From assembly GCA_025890175.1 (NCBI GenBank), contig JANPYM010000010.1, positions 2,354,243-2,418,242 on the forward strand: 64,000 nt of DNA. Reading direction: 5' to 3'. Each line of letters begins with the position of its first letter. Within the stretch, counting starts at the first letter, position 1. Origin of the DNA: Ciborinia camelliae. Lineage: Eukaryota; Ascomycota; Leotiomycetes; Helotiales; Sclerotiniaceae. The notes under the pieces are model-generated. The model saw only the letters and a program-made list of their open reading frames with translations. It did no database searches and was not told where the DNA came from. Of the stretch, positions 12,381 to 22,808 are shown piece by piece. Made by a program: the position numbers and the translations under genes.

Positions 12381-13185
12381 CCAGCTAGCTTCCACGAATG
12401 GAGCTTTCGAGAGGGTATACTTTGCTTGAAGAGTGGTATGAAGCATACAAGCCTGCGAGATGATTCGATTGCCAATTCTTAGTTGAGATATTGAAGAATG
12501 ATATGAAGTATCTAGTCTATAAAGTATATATTTTCAGATTATAGGCCTCCCAACATTAGGTATTAGTAGTTAGTTACTGGAGTAGTGATGACACCATTAT
12601 TAATAAAACCTTAACTTAAACCCTGACACTAAGGAACTCTATTTCTTCGAACCAACATTTCCTCCCACCCATGATAAATTTTCCTTTTAACATCATCTAT
12701 TTCCCTTGTCTCGGCCATCTCCTCAAAGAGAATTAAGAGTGAGGTTGGAGCGAGAAAGAGACGGGAAGATATGCGAGGGGAACTTATCTATATCGCCTAT
12801 ATGCTTTCTTCCGGGCCGCCATGGAGACCGAAATTGATCTGGAATTCTTGACAAATTCAATTGCTATGCTTGACCTGCTAACCATTAACAATCAGGATGT
12901 CAGGATGCAGCCTGGAACTTCAATCGACTAGAACCTCTCCTGTCGAACGCTCTTTGTGTACATCTTTCATTGTACATGCCATTTCGATGGAAATACCGAA
13001 TAACCGCTGGAGCAATACAGATGAGACTATTCGGCCTCACCAAGTTATTGTCTCTATCCTCAGATGATGCATGTTTTTCCACTCTTCCTCATCGGTGTAC
13101 GCCGTCGCTCAAGTTCCTGTTTGTCACCGCTGCCACCCCTCCGATAAGGATACGATAAATATCCCCACCTTTGTCGTCATACATA
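12381..13185. other. intergenic
   Basis: Between two co-directional genes. It holds the 3' UTR of the hemerythrin-domain gene and the promoter of the dioxygenase gene. Short open stretches only. No repeat or RNA gene seen. Confidence 0.5.
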
Positions 13186-14408
13186 ATGTGTAACACAACT
13201 TCGATCAATTCAGCATTTGCGACAATTTCAAATTCAAAGATTATGGCGGCATCTACAACTCAATCGGCAGATATTGCCAGCGAAAATTCACGACTTGCTG
13301 CGCAGGAAATTCAAGATTATTTACAATCTCGTCTTGCGGATACCTCTGGTCCCCCTTCATTTAGATCGCTTCCTATCATCGATCTAACCCCTTCATTCTC
13401 ACCATCCTTATCCGACCGTCAAGAGGTTGCGAAGAAGATTAATGAAGCATGTACGACAGTGGGTTTCTTTTACATTACAGGACATGGAATTCCAAAGAGT
13501 GTCTGCGATGAAGTATTTAAGCTTTGCGAGCGCTTTTTCAACGAGCTACCCCAGTCCTCAAAAGATGCCATTCACATAGAGAATTCCGACCAATTCAGAG
13601 GATACGAACCTGCCAGTTACTCGACCGTAAACGACTTCACAACTAAAGAAACAAAAGAGGCCTTTAATTGGGGTTATGAGTATGGCCTGGATCCCACTGG
13701 TGGAGATGGAAAATACGTGGAGCTTGATGGCACATCTACTGGTGGGACAAATCAGTGGCCTAATGAGGATGAAATTCCTGGCTTTTACCAAGGAATCGCA
13801 GATTATTATGGCCAGGTACGTTGTTTCATTCAAAGCTTCTTTCAATCTCTAATTCTTCCCCATAGATCTTACAACTATGCAAGCACCTGTTTCGTCTCTT
13901 CGCCCTTTCTCTATCTCTTCCCGAGGATTACTTCGATCCACTCGTTACACACCCGGGAGGGATTGCACGGTTAATAAAATATCGACCCAATGCAAATCCA
14001 AAGCCCCTTTCAGACTTAGACGAGGAAGAAGAAATTGGTCTTGGCGCCCATTCAGATTACGAATGTTTTACCTTGCTACTACAAGATGAAACTCCCGGCC
14101 TAGAAGTTCTCAGTCCAGATGGAAAATGGGTCAGCGCGGAACCCGTTGAGGGTGGAATCGTTGTCAATGTTGCAGACTTTCTCATGCGATGGACCAATGG
14201 ACTTTATAAGAGTACTATTCACCGCGTCGTCAATCGAACTTCGAAAACTCGTTACTCGGTACCCCTCTTTTACTCGATTAACTATGATGAAACGGTGGAA
14301 ACGCTGCCGTCCTGTGTCTCGGAGGATAATCCATCAAAGTATCCTCCAATCACCGCGGGAAGATATGTGTTGGATCGTCTTGCTATGACGGTTCCTGGGA
14401 AATATTGA
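13186..14408 (+). CDS. 2-oxoglutarate/Fe(II)-dependent dioxygenase (isopenicillin N synthase-like)
   Basis: Exons 13186-13815 and 13866-14408, joined by a 50-nt GTACGT...ATAG intron in phase 0, give 390 residues. The N-terminal DIOX_N region starts LPIIDLTPSF and has the typical GFFYITGHGIP motif. The second exon holds the 2OG-FeII_Oxy core: iron ligands H and D in GAHSDYECFTLL, the distal H in STIHRVVNR, and the RYSVPLFYSIN segment with the 2-oxoglutarate-binding arginine and serine. All catalytic residues are present. The family hydroxylates or desaturates many small molecules, and the substrate cannot be read from sequence. An in-frame ATG at 13243 (MAASTTQ) has a better start context and may be the true start. 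The extra 19 residues are serine-rich. No neighbouring biosynthetic genes are visible. Confidence 0.93.
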
Positions 14409-16429
14409 ACTTGTGGAGGTCATGACGCTCTTTCTCGTTATGACGTTCTTTCAAATATAAATATTATCAATACCTATCGGATTTAGTTATACGGCTACTA
14501 TGTAGGAGAAAGAGACGTTTGAGATTTATATATACAATTCCTAATTTCTAAATGTATTTCTCCTTCTCCTCCTCCATCTTCCAAACTCTCAATTTGCATC
14601 GGAACAATTTCAATGTATGATGGAAATTAAATTTGGACATTGGCATTCCATCATCGTATCTAGACATGGAATTTCTCCGTTTCCCGTTTCTGCTCATCTC
14701 AGATATAATAACGATTTATCAACCAAATCAACCGATCACCCTTTTAACAAACCCTCGAGAAGAGAGTCAATTTCAAATACAATAAATTCTTATGCTGATG
14801 ATGAATACCTAGTTGGCTTCATCACTGTATTAATTCATATCGCGAGAAGTTGGTGGTATGGTATCAGCGAACCCTCCCTGTTTTGACCCTCGGGAAAGAC
14901 ATACCCTGTCTTTTATTATCCAATTTACTCTTCTATATGATTGTGTGTATAGTGTCAGAGGCCTAATGCAATAGATTGGCAGAGAGGTTCAGAGCTCCAA
15001 TCTGTGGAGAAATATGAATTTTCAATCGAGAGCCTGAGTAATCTGATCTTGTCAGCATCCCTTTGCTGGCAACAGCAACGGCTATAATTTCCTTGGGTGC
15101 TGTTTTGTTCTGGGAGCAAGCTATAAAATATATAAAAGGCGATCGTGTTGGGTGTTTTTGATCCCGGAGACAGTAATCACCATCGCTAACAGAGAGGTTC
15201 CTGCTTGTGTGTACAATATAGTTCTCACCGTGAGTCTTCAAAGTTTGATGACCGGAATTATCGGCCTCGCATTCTATTCCAACTGAGGATTTGGAGGGTG
15301 CGACTTCACACCAGCCAGCCCTTTTCTCAACTCCCCCTCGTCACCACTCAATGAATATGAGCATGAAAAGCAATGATCCGTCCTGGTGATATCGAGGAAG
15401 TCATTTGGTCACTTGTCTTTAATGGTACTGTTAATACCGCTTATCTCAATACATGCGCGAGAAATATCATCATATCTAGTGCGCATTCTCGCGGTGCTTC
15501 TCGGAGTGAAATAGAACTCTTGCCACCCGGTGGCGGTGCAAATCCCGAGTTTAATATTTGAGAAGTGAGATAGGTCACTCTGAGTCGATTGCTTGAAGCT
15601 AGGTGGCGTAGCGTAGCTAGGGCTAGGGCTGGGGTATCCCCTCGAAGCAAGGGTCTTTTTATACCTACCTAAGTGGTCAGGTTCTCTTCGATCCTTATTT
15701 AGTAAGTCTCCATCACATCCATAAATAAAATATCGTACATTTAAGCCCGCCCTAACCAAACCTAACCAAACCAATCTCCCGCTCATTGATTTCGCATGCC
15801 TCTCCCTAAGGTAGTTATCCATAAAGAGTTAAGCTAGAGAGTCCTGGGTATTTCATCTCATCTCATCCAATCTCATCTCATTGGAATGTGGAATGTAGAT
15901 AGATGCATGTATGAATATCAGGGACTACCGAGTTAGAGAGACTTTACTCCATAGGTATCTATCTATGCGTAGGTAGGTAGGTAGGTAGGTAACTTGGAAG
16001 ATTAAATAAGGCTTGCATTGGATTTGCATTTGTCGCTAGCTAGGGGGAAGGGGAGGGGAGGGAGAGAGTGTGTGTGAGAGAGGTAGGTAGGTAGGGTGGT
16101 ATGCTAATGATTTGATATTTATGATACGATATGCTATATTCGCTTTCTTCCTCTCTTTCTTTCCCATTTCCCTTAACGCCGTTGAAATGCAATCCAGCTG
16201 GCATCACTCGTTTCAAATGCACATCTGCAGTTTATCTATCTACCTAGTTGGTGATGTAAATAGTAAATGGCATCCGTATCCACGATGCCATCCGTATACC
16301 CACCCAGACTCCATATATCCCATTCCCATTCCCATTCATTGGAATATCATGCGCATAAAGTTCATAGATATCATCATCTTTAAATTCCAAGTTCTCTCCC
16401 AATTGCCTTCACGCAACCTCTTCCTTCCA
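14409..16429. other. long intergenic with tetranucleotide microsatellites
   Basis: About 2 kb between the convergent ends of the dioxygenase and MARVEL-like genes. It contains several (TAGG)n runs (about 15971-15992 and 16082-16096), a GGGAGGGGAGGG purine run near 16045-16065, and CCCATT repeats near 16318-16336. Open stretches here (for example 14617-14886, and 15409-15822 on the minus strand) have no recognisable domain and I do not accept them as genes. Confidence 0.55.
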
Positions 16430-17005
16430 TCAATCATCCATCCTATAAACCTGATAACTCATAATCATCATCCAAAACAAGAAAACCACGCCAATCAACT
16501 CCAAAGCCCACGCCGCAATCCAACTCTGACAGATAGATTTCTGCTGCAACCAAGCCAACGTGACCGTCGACACGCCACTCTGCGGATTGCCCGTGATGTA
16601 CAAATTACAATTCCCATTAACATTCCCCGACGGACCCCACAGTTCCACCGACCAAACGATCAACCCGACCAACCACAACACGAACAGCATGAAAGATCCG
16701 AGGATCACGATCCCCGGGAGCAATGCCCGCTGCGAGATTAACCACAGCATGCTGATGAGGAACGTCACGCCCAGGGCAGATGTCACGACCCAGTAGGGAA
16801 AATACCACGGCACGCTTAGTTGGAGCGTGTTCTGCACCGAGAGGAAGTACGCGGATATGCCGAGGATCGTCGAGGATACGATGAACATGATCAGGATCCA
16901 GATGTTGAGTTGGAGCGGGGGCCAGCGGTATTTCGTACGCGTACGCGTTAAGAGGACGGTGCGTTCGCGGATTCCTCCGGATGATGAGGAGAGTGTTGAG
17001 ACCAT
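16430..17005 (-). CDS. four-transmembrane MARVEL-like membrane protein
   Basis: Single exon, 191 residues. After a basic N-terminus (LLTRTRTKYRWPPLQ) there are four hydrophobic helices: about 33-55 (NIWILIMFIVSSTILGISAY), 69-92 (YFPYWVVTSALGVTFLISML), 97-121 (LLPGIVILGSFMLFVLWLVG) and 160-182 (IAAWALELIGVVFLFWMMIM). The loop between helices three and four carries two cysteines flanking a GN-rich stretch. This arrangement is that of fungal MARVEL-domain proteins, thought to organise membrane microdomains or vesicle traffic. Assignment is by topology rather than a diagnostic motif. An upstream in-frame extension has no ATG. I chose the ATG at 17005. Confidence 0.75.
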   Translation of the reverse strand: MVSTLSSSSGGIRERTVLLTRTRTKYRWPPLQLNIWILIMFIVSSTILGISAYFLSVQNTLQLSVPWYFPYWVVTSALGVTFLISMLWLISQRALLPGIVILGSFMLFVLWLVGLIVWSVELWGPSGNVNGNCNLYITGNPQSGVSTVTLAWLQQKSICQSWIAAWALELIGVVFLFWMMIMSYQVYRMDD

Positions 17006-18530
17006 TTTTGGGGGGTTTGGTTGGCTGGTGTGGATGGTGAGGTGCTGAGGGAGATATTGTGGTAGGTTGAGAATGGATAGATGGTCGTGAGAACTCAATT
17101 CCAAGTTGATTTCTCTCTTCTATTTCTCAGATCTTTTCTGATCTCACTTATTTTACGTCCCCGTAGATTCCAAATATGTATGCGACCAGAAATCCAAATC
17201 CACTCGATCTCAATCCCAATTGTCGGGTATCTTCGATTGTATTGTACTCTCGTAGGTCTTTTGAAATTCAATTCAATTCAATTTTCGGCGCGTTGAATTA
17301 TCGATAACCTTATTCCAATAAGTAATCTCCCTCTCTCTCTCTCTCAAAATAAACTTGCGACTCTGCAAATAAATATATCCTTCCCCCGAGAGTTTTCACC
17401 AAAATCTCTCCTCGCAGCCCGATCTCAGCCTTACAATAGCTCGTACGTTAACTCGTCCACGTAAATCCACTCGTATGTTTTCGATGCAGGTGAATGGTTG
17501 TGTGTGTGTTGTCGTTCGCTGAGGTGTTTATATGTTCGTCCACTCGATAAGATTGTAATGTAAGTAAGTCACTGGAACCAGGGGTACGTGCAGCGGAAGA
17601 TGGAAGATTGTATTATAGGTTGCGTGTGTACCTGTCTCACTCGTTTTTGTGGTAGGGTAGAGTAGGTAGGTAGTTAACTGAGGAATAATCAATGGCGGGG
17701 AAAACCAATGATATAACTTCAGAGAGAGTATTGTCGCATATACTTCAGATGACAATATCCAATATCAAAAATGAGGATGAATGTGAAGTGAAGTACAGTA
17801 CAGTATAGAATTCATAGAAAAGGAAATCTCAACAGATGAGAAAGGAAGAAGGAAAAGAAAAAACTCGAATAGAAGATATACATGCCGTTATTATATATAT
17901 ATATATCCAATATATTTGTGAAGACTGAATGAATGTAATTGGACGCTTATTGTTGGCCGGGGGCTGGGAAAGCTGGGATGAAGCACCGACATCAAGGAAC
18001 ACAGTGCATCACCCAAAGCCTAAAAAATCTATGGGGCTGGTAGTACTTAGGTACTCGGTATGGCGTACTCGGTATGACAAGGAGGGGCAAAGAGTCGGAA
18101 GTTGGGAGTAGAGACTCGAATAATGAGTCGAATCACTCGAGATCGGAGAATTTTGATATATTTTTAGAATTCCATGTATTGGCGGTGATGACGATGAATC
18201 ATTTGACTCGGCGGTGAACTCAATAAGGCGAGGAAGCTTTAATATATTTCTGTACCGTGTATTGATTTTGTCAATGATGATTTGCCTAGATACCTATCTA
18301 TCTACCATATCTATCCATCTGTCTTAAGCATATGAAAGTTGGATGCTCCACCAGCCCCAGCCCCAGCTCCAACTCCTCTATCCTGAAAAGTCGCGAAGTA
18401 TAACCGTAACCAAGAGATTAACTTCTAGGACCACCCAAGAAATCTAATACGAAAAGTATACCTAAATAACCAGCCTTGATCTAAGGTAATAATCTTTTCC
18501 CATTCCCATTCCCAATTCACGAAACACCCT
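17006..18530. other. intergenic with CT/GA and TA microsatellites
   Basis: Promoter side of the MARVEL-like gene and 3' flank of arginase. Contains a CT run (17328-17345), an AATTC repeat (17266-17282) and a short TA run (about 17891-17905). TAGG-type tetranucleotides recur near 17650-17670. No gene supported. Confidence 0.5.
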
Positions 18531-19638
18531 TCATAGCAAGCTTTCACCCAAAGCGCATCTAACCAAAGAGCATCCAGCTCGAACCGTTTCGTGGGCTCCA
18601 ATATCATTGATACCGGGTTCAAGTGTAGGGTTAACTTCTACCAAATCCATTGCGATCAAAGAACCAGTCTCATGTACACACTCAGCGATGTAATCTCCTT
18701 CTCTCAAGGTCAAACCTCCACGAACAGGTGTACCGGTGGAAGGGGCATAGGTAGGGTCGAGAGCGTCGACATCGAAAGAGAGATGAATTGGGGTATCGTT
18801 ACCAATGTGACCGAGTGCCATTTCCATAACTCTGCCAATACCGTGTCTGCAATTAAGAGTTAGTTTAATGGATGTACGAGTTAGCTCGTGCGACGGAAAC
18901 ACAAACCTATCAATGTCATGCATGCTGAATGCTTTGATTCCATTCTCGCGGAGAATCTTCTTCTCTCCTCTATCCACATCTCTCAACCCAATGTAAACAA
19001 TCTTCTTTAAGCTGACCATATGCTCATCATTTAACCATCCAAAGATTTCAGGCTTATCTTCGTGGGCGAGTCGTGTTAAGAATGCAACTGGCATCCCATG
19101 GACATTTCCAGAGTCTGAAGTTTCTGGTGTGTTGATATCGGCATGTGCATCAACCCAGATCAATGCCATCTCTCTTCCTAAACGTTCACGAATAGCTTTC
19201 GCAGTTCCGGATACTGAACCGATAGCAATAGAATGATCACCTCCGAGAGTCAAAACGCAACGACCTTCCTTGGCATGCTCATAAACTTGTTGGGAGAGTT
19301 TTTGAGTAACGGCAGAAACTGCGCGTGGGTTCTTCATCTTTCGGTGATCTGGATCATCAGTAGGGATCAATTCCTTGTAGGAATGGACAGTGTTATCATG
19401 GTGAAGTTTGTATCCTAAATCTTCCTCGAGTTGAACGAGAAGTCCACTTTTGATGAGTGCTGAAGGTGCTGCGTCAACTCCTGGTTTACACTGTGTTGAT
19501 TACGTTAGTTGGTGAGTTTTGGAGATTAGATAGGAGGGAAGGGGAACTTACTTGTCCACCAGAGAATCCAACAGCAACGACACCAAGTTGGTCGACTTTT
19601 GATAAGAACTTTGGTTGAATCATTGATGTGGTAGTCAT
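18531..19638 (-). CDS. CAR1: arginase
   Basis: Three minus-strand exons, 19552-19638, 18907-19490 and 18531-18846 (introns 61 and 60 nt), encode 328 residues, the usual length. Binuclear-manganese motifs of the ureohydrolase family are all present: GGDHS near residue 112, DAHADINTP near 143-151 with SGNVHGMP just after, and SFDVDALDP in the last exon. The product hydrolyses arginine to ornithine and urea in the cytosol, feeding nitrogen and polyamine metabolism. The start MTTTSMIQPKF is the first ATG, and a second one five codons on is possible. The divergent upstream 1 kb, with pyrimidine-rich tracts, should carry its nitrogen-regulated promoter, but I cannot identify specific sites. Confidence 0.97.
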
Positions 19639-21123
19639 TGTGAATGATGTTGTTGAGGGTGTATAGGAAGATAAGGTTGTTGAGTTGTAGAGGAAGATAT
19701 TGTTACTGTTGGTTGGTAATGTAGTTGAGTTCCCGGAGATGTCCTGATTCAGTAGGTTGTTGGTGATTGTTTGATAGCGGGGTGTTAGTGGGGGGTGGTT
19801 CTCAGGCTTTTGGGGTATTCCGAGGTAGGTAGACTGGAGAATTTGGATGGATCTAGAGGATGGATTTGGAGAATATGAAGATTATGATAAAAGTACTAAA
19901 GTTCACCACTTTTTGGTGAATAAATAGAATCGAAAGACGAACGTTTGAGATGAGATGAAGTGGAAGATGACAAGAAAGAAAGGGGAAATGTTGAGGTATT
20001 TGTAGACAAATAAATCTCTCTCTCTGTCTCTCTCTCACATAACCTTCCTTACCTGATACCCGCTGCTTCCTCTACCGTACCTTTTTCATCAAGTAATTGG
20101 TGGACTCTCCAAAGATTACCTACGTAGCTTACCGTCTTTCTCATTCAATAATGTTGTTCTTCTCATCAAAATTTTCACTTCTTGACCCCTAAGCGCAGGT
20201 ATTCGCGACGCGTCTAACACTTAAAGGAAGGCCCTTCCCACAGTTTCCCCTAAGTGATAATATACACGAGATGAAGAGATCCCATGATAAAACCAAAAGA
20301 TTAGAGGGAACCAATGAGGGAATTATTTGTAAAATCGAAATGGATGCTTCGGAGTAACACGGAAAAGGAAGATGTGAGGCTTTTGATAATTTGGGATGGA
20401 TGACATGGTGACATTGTCGTACGGAATGGATGATGGTTGTGGTTGTTGTGTATTGATGGATTGATTGATTGATTTTGAATAGTACAGGCCTGATGTTTTC
20501 ACATGACGGGATTGAGGGGAAGAGAAAGGAAGAGTAAGGTTACCCGGTGCCGTAGCCTTATCGATCCCTTATCTATCTTAGCGGCTAGATGATGTGTCAG
20601 CGCTCTATTGTCCGCTTCCAAGGCTTAATAAGTACCTCCAGCTACATACCCAGCTACATACCTACCTACATCATCGATGATGCTTTGAATTCATTAAAAT
20701 CCCACAGCAGCATCCAACATTCTCATACGAAGAATGATCGAAGATGCTTTATTCCGACTATCATGTCCTTGAATTTATTTTCACACAATTCCAACTCAAA
20801 ATGAGAGAAGCGTATATGTTATTACATCGATCAAAGAATACCACTACTGCGGACATGGAGGTAGAGCTTTCCACCTTCAAGAAGCCCATCAAGAACTTCC
20901 CGAATAGAACTGTTGATATGGGTACTGATATGAGAAGAACCTCTAAGATTGGGAAAGAAACTTGAGATCATTCAAAGCCGAAGACATCCTGGTCTAAGGT
21001 TTGTCAAGGATTAAAGAGGAACTTCGGTTTTGTTCCCCTCTCTCCTCTGGACCTTGATAGGAAAAGGAAACACTATCGTCTTGACAAAAGGATTGGGGGG
21101 TTGATGGTTGATCATAATCAGTA
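19639..21123. other. intergenic, arginase promoter region
   Basis: 5' flank of arginase. Includes a (CT)n/(TCTG) tract at about 20009-20036. An open stretch at 20801-20965 (starting MREAYMLLHRSKN) has coding-like composition and may be the far 5' remnant of the pseudogene that follows, but I cannot align it to the intact paralogue. Confidence 0.45.
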
Positions 21124-21966
21124 TTGGAGGTTATGGTTATTGGTTCAAGAAAGAATGATTTAGCTCAGCGAAGGTTATACGAGCTCAACCGCCCAGGTGC
21201 CATGGCCAGAACTCAATTTCCAATGAGCCAAGGCCAGATTGATCAGCTTTCTAATATGCAAGGTCGCATCGGGGTTATTCCAGGGGTTGAGCGGCATATG
21301 GTTGGGCTTGGACATAGGTCAAGGGCGGAAATTCAACATTTCCTCGATTCTCATCCTCCCATGGTCCGGTAGGAGGTGAGGATTATGAAGCTGTTGATGA
21401 GAACAGAGATTACTACGAGTCAAGTGAGGGAAGCGAGGCAAACGAAGATGGACCATGGCATATCACTGAACATTGGGAATTAGAATGCGAAGCTATTCCG
21501 ATGTCTCCAACCAATCTGAACCCTACACCCTTGACATATTCTCTGCAACCTCACGAGGCCTACAATCTTTTGGACGATTCAAACTCGGCGATTTCAAAGG
21601 AGTGATCCGGTTTGTTCGTGGAGATCATTGTACCGAACGACATGAGTATCAACTCAATCGCCAATTTGCACCATCGGCTGCGGATCCTACCAGGTATTAC
21701 AGATGGAGTATTACAGATGGGGAGGCAAAGACTCTCAAGATATCATTCACCTTGGATCTGACTCATATCTCTCTATGACTTTCTCGAATGGTGGTAGAGC
21801 TGTTGATGTTATTTGGGGTATACATAATGGAGACCCGGGAGATGTGACCTTTACTGGCCTCAAGGTCTCAAAGGGTGCTCGTGGAGTTTTACAAGAGTGG
21901 AGAATCACAATCATCGTGTGTATGATAGGACAAATAGGGACAGATAGAGATGAGTTATTGCAATGA
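21124..21966 (+). pseudogene. frameshifted paralogue of the acidic protein gene at 22809
   Basis: Three successive reading frames each match the neighbouring intact gene. The first has VIGSRKNDLAQRRLYEL (intact: LIGSRKNEDGRRKLRE). The second, from about 21372, has EDGPWHITEHWELEC, FGRFKLGDFKGVIRFV and DPTRYYRW (intact: EGPWDIDGVWNLEC, FGHFSLGKFEGVFRFV, DPTRFYRW). The third, from about 21760, has DPGDVTFTGLKVSKG (intact: KTGLVTFTGVKVRWD). The order is conserved, the long acidic centre is missing, and stops lie at both frame changes. No intron of reasonable length resolves the shifts, so I call it a decayed tandem duplicate. A multi-exon gene with unusual splicing is a weaker alternative. Confidence 0.7.
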
Positions 21967-22808
21967 GGTTGCTTGAGTCATAGATGATTCATGGGCAAGT
22001 CTATCATGACGGGAGTTAATCATGAATTGATGGTTAAGAGATAGGTTAGTTACGGTAATGTAATGATAGGTTAGAGATATGGGCTAAAGAATTATCTTCG
22101 ACTAATAAACTGATGCATCCATACGCATAATTAGATTAGATCATAATTCGAGATTTATTAAGCGTACCGCACCGTACCTATGTTGATTTGCCACATAAGG
22201 TAGGATGATATTTTGCTTCGCCATCATCCTTATCATTCATTCATTTACCTTACTTTACTCCGTTCATTGCACTTCATTCACTTACTCCACTTCCGTCTCA
22301 GGAAAAAACACCCTACCTACCTCGGGTATCTTGACAATCTAATACCTCCAGCTTACCTAACTCCGGACCTTGGGAATTATCTATGGATGGAAATATCATA
22401 TTGAAAAGAAACTTTACACCGCTGCTGCTTGCTTGCTTGCTGGCTGGCTGCTGTTTGGATTTGGATTTGGATTTGTATGGTGTACCTCGAGGTCGCTGTT
22501 GACTACCTACCTATCTAAGGATTATATGATAGTAGGATTGTAGGGTGGTAGGATACGATTTTGATTTTTTGGGGGGAGGGAGAATTTATGAAGGTGAGTG
22601 GGTGGGAAGGAAAGGAGATTGGTTGGGGAATGGATGGGGACTGGATGATAACTTTGTCTTTTTCGTCTTCGTTGACTGGTTCTTGGAATTTATTGACTGA
22701 CTCTAGGTTAACTTTGTTTAGATCAATTTCGTCGGAATCAACTTTGTCGGAATCAACTTCCTCTACATTAAAAAAACAACCACAACATCCCCTTCAAATT
22801 TCATCACA
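21967..22808. other. intergenic
   Basis: Separates the pseudogene from its intact paralogue. Contains GCTTGCTTGCTTGCTGGCTGG near 22430 and a TTTGGA run near 22454-22472. The last 200 bp should be the promoter and 5' UTR of the acidic protein gene. A 12-bp motif TCGGAATCAACT occurs twice, at 22733 and 22748. Confidence 0.45.

Noticed and set aside
15409..15822. 137-codon minus-strand frame
   Set aside because: No domain, no homologous feel, biased by simple sequence; no splice partners.
13186..19638. Secondary-metabolite gene cluster around the 2OG dioxygenase
   Set aside because: No polyketide synthase, NRPS, terpene synthase, P450, transporter or regulator is nearby; neighbours are unrelated single genes.
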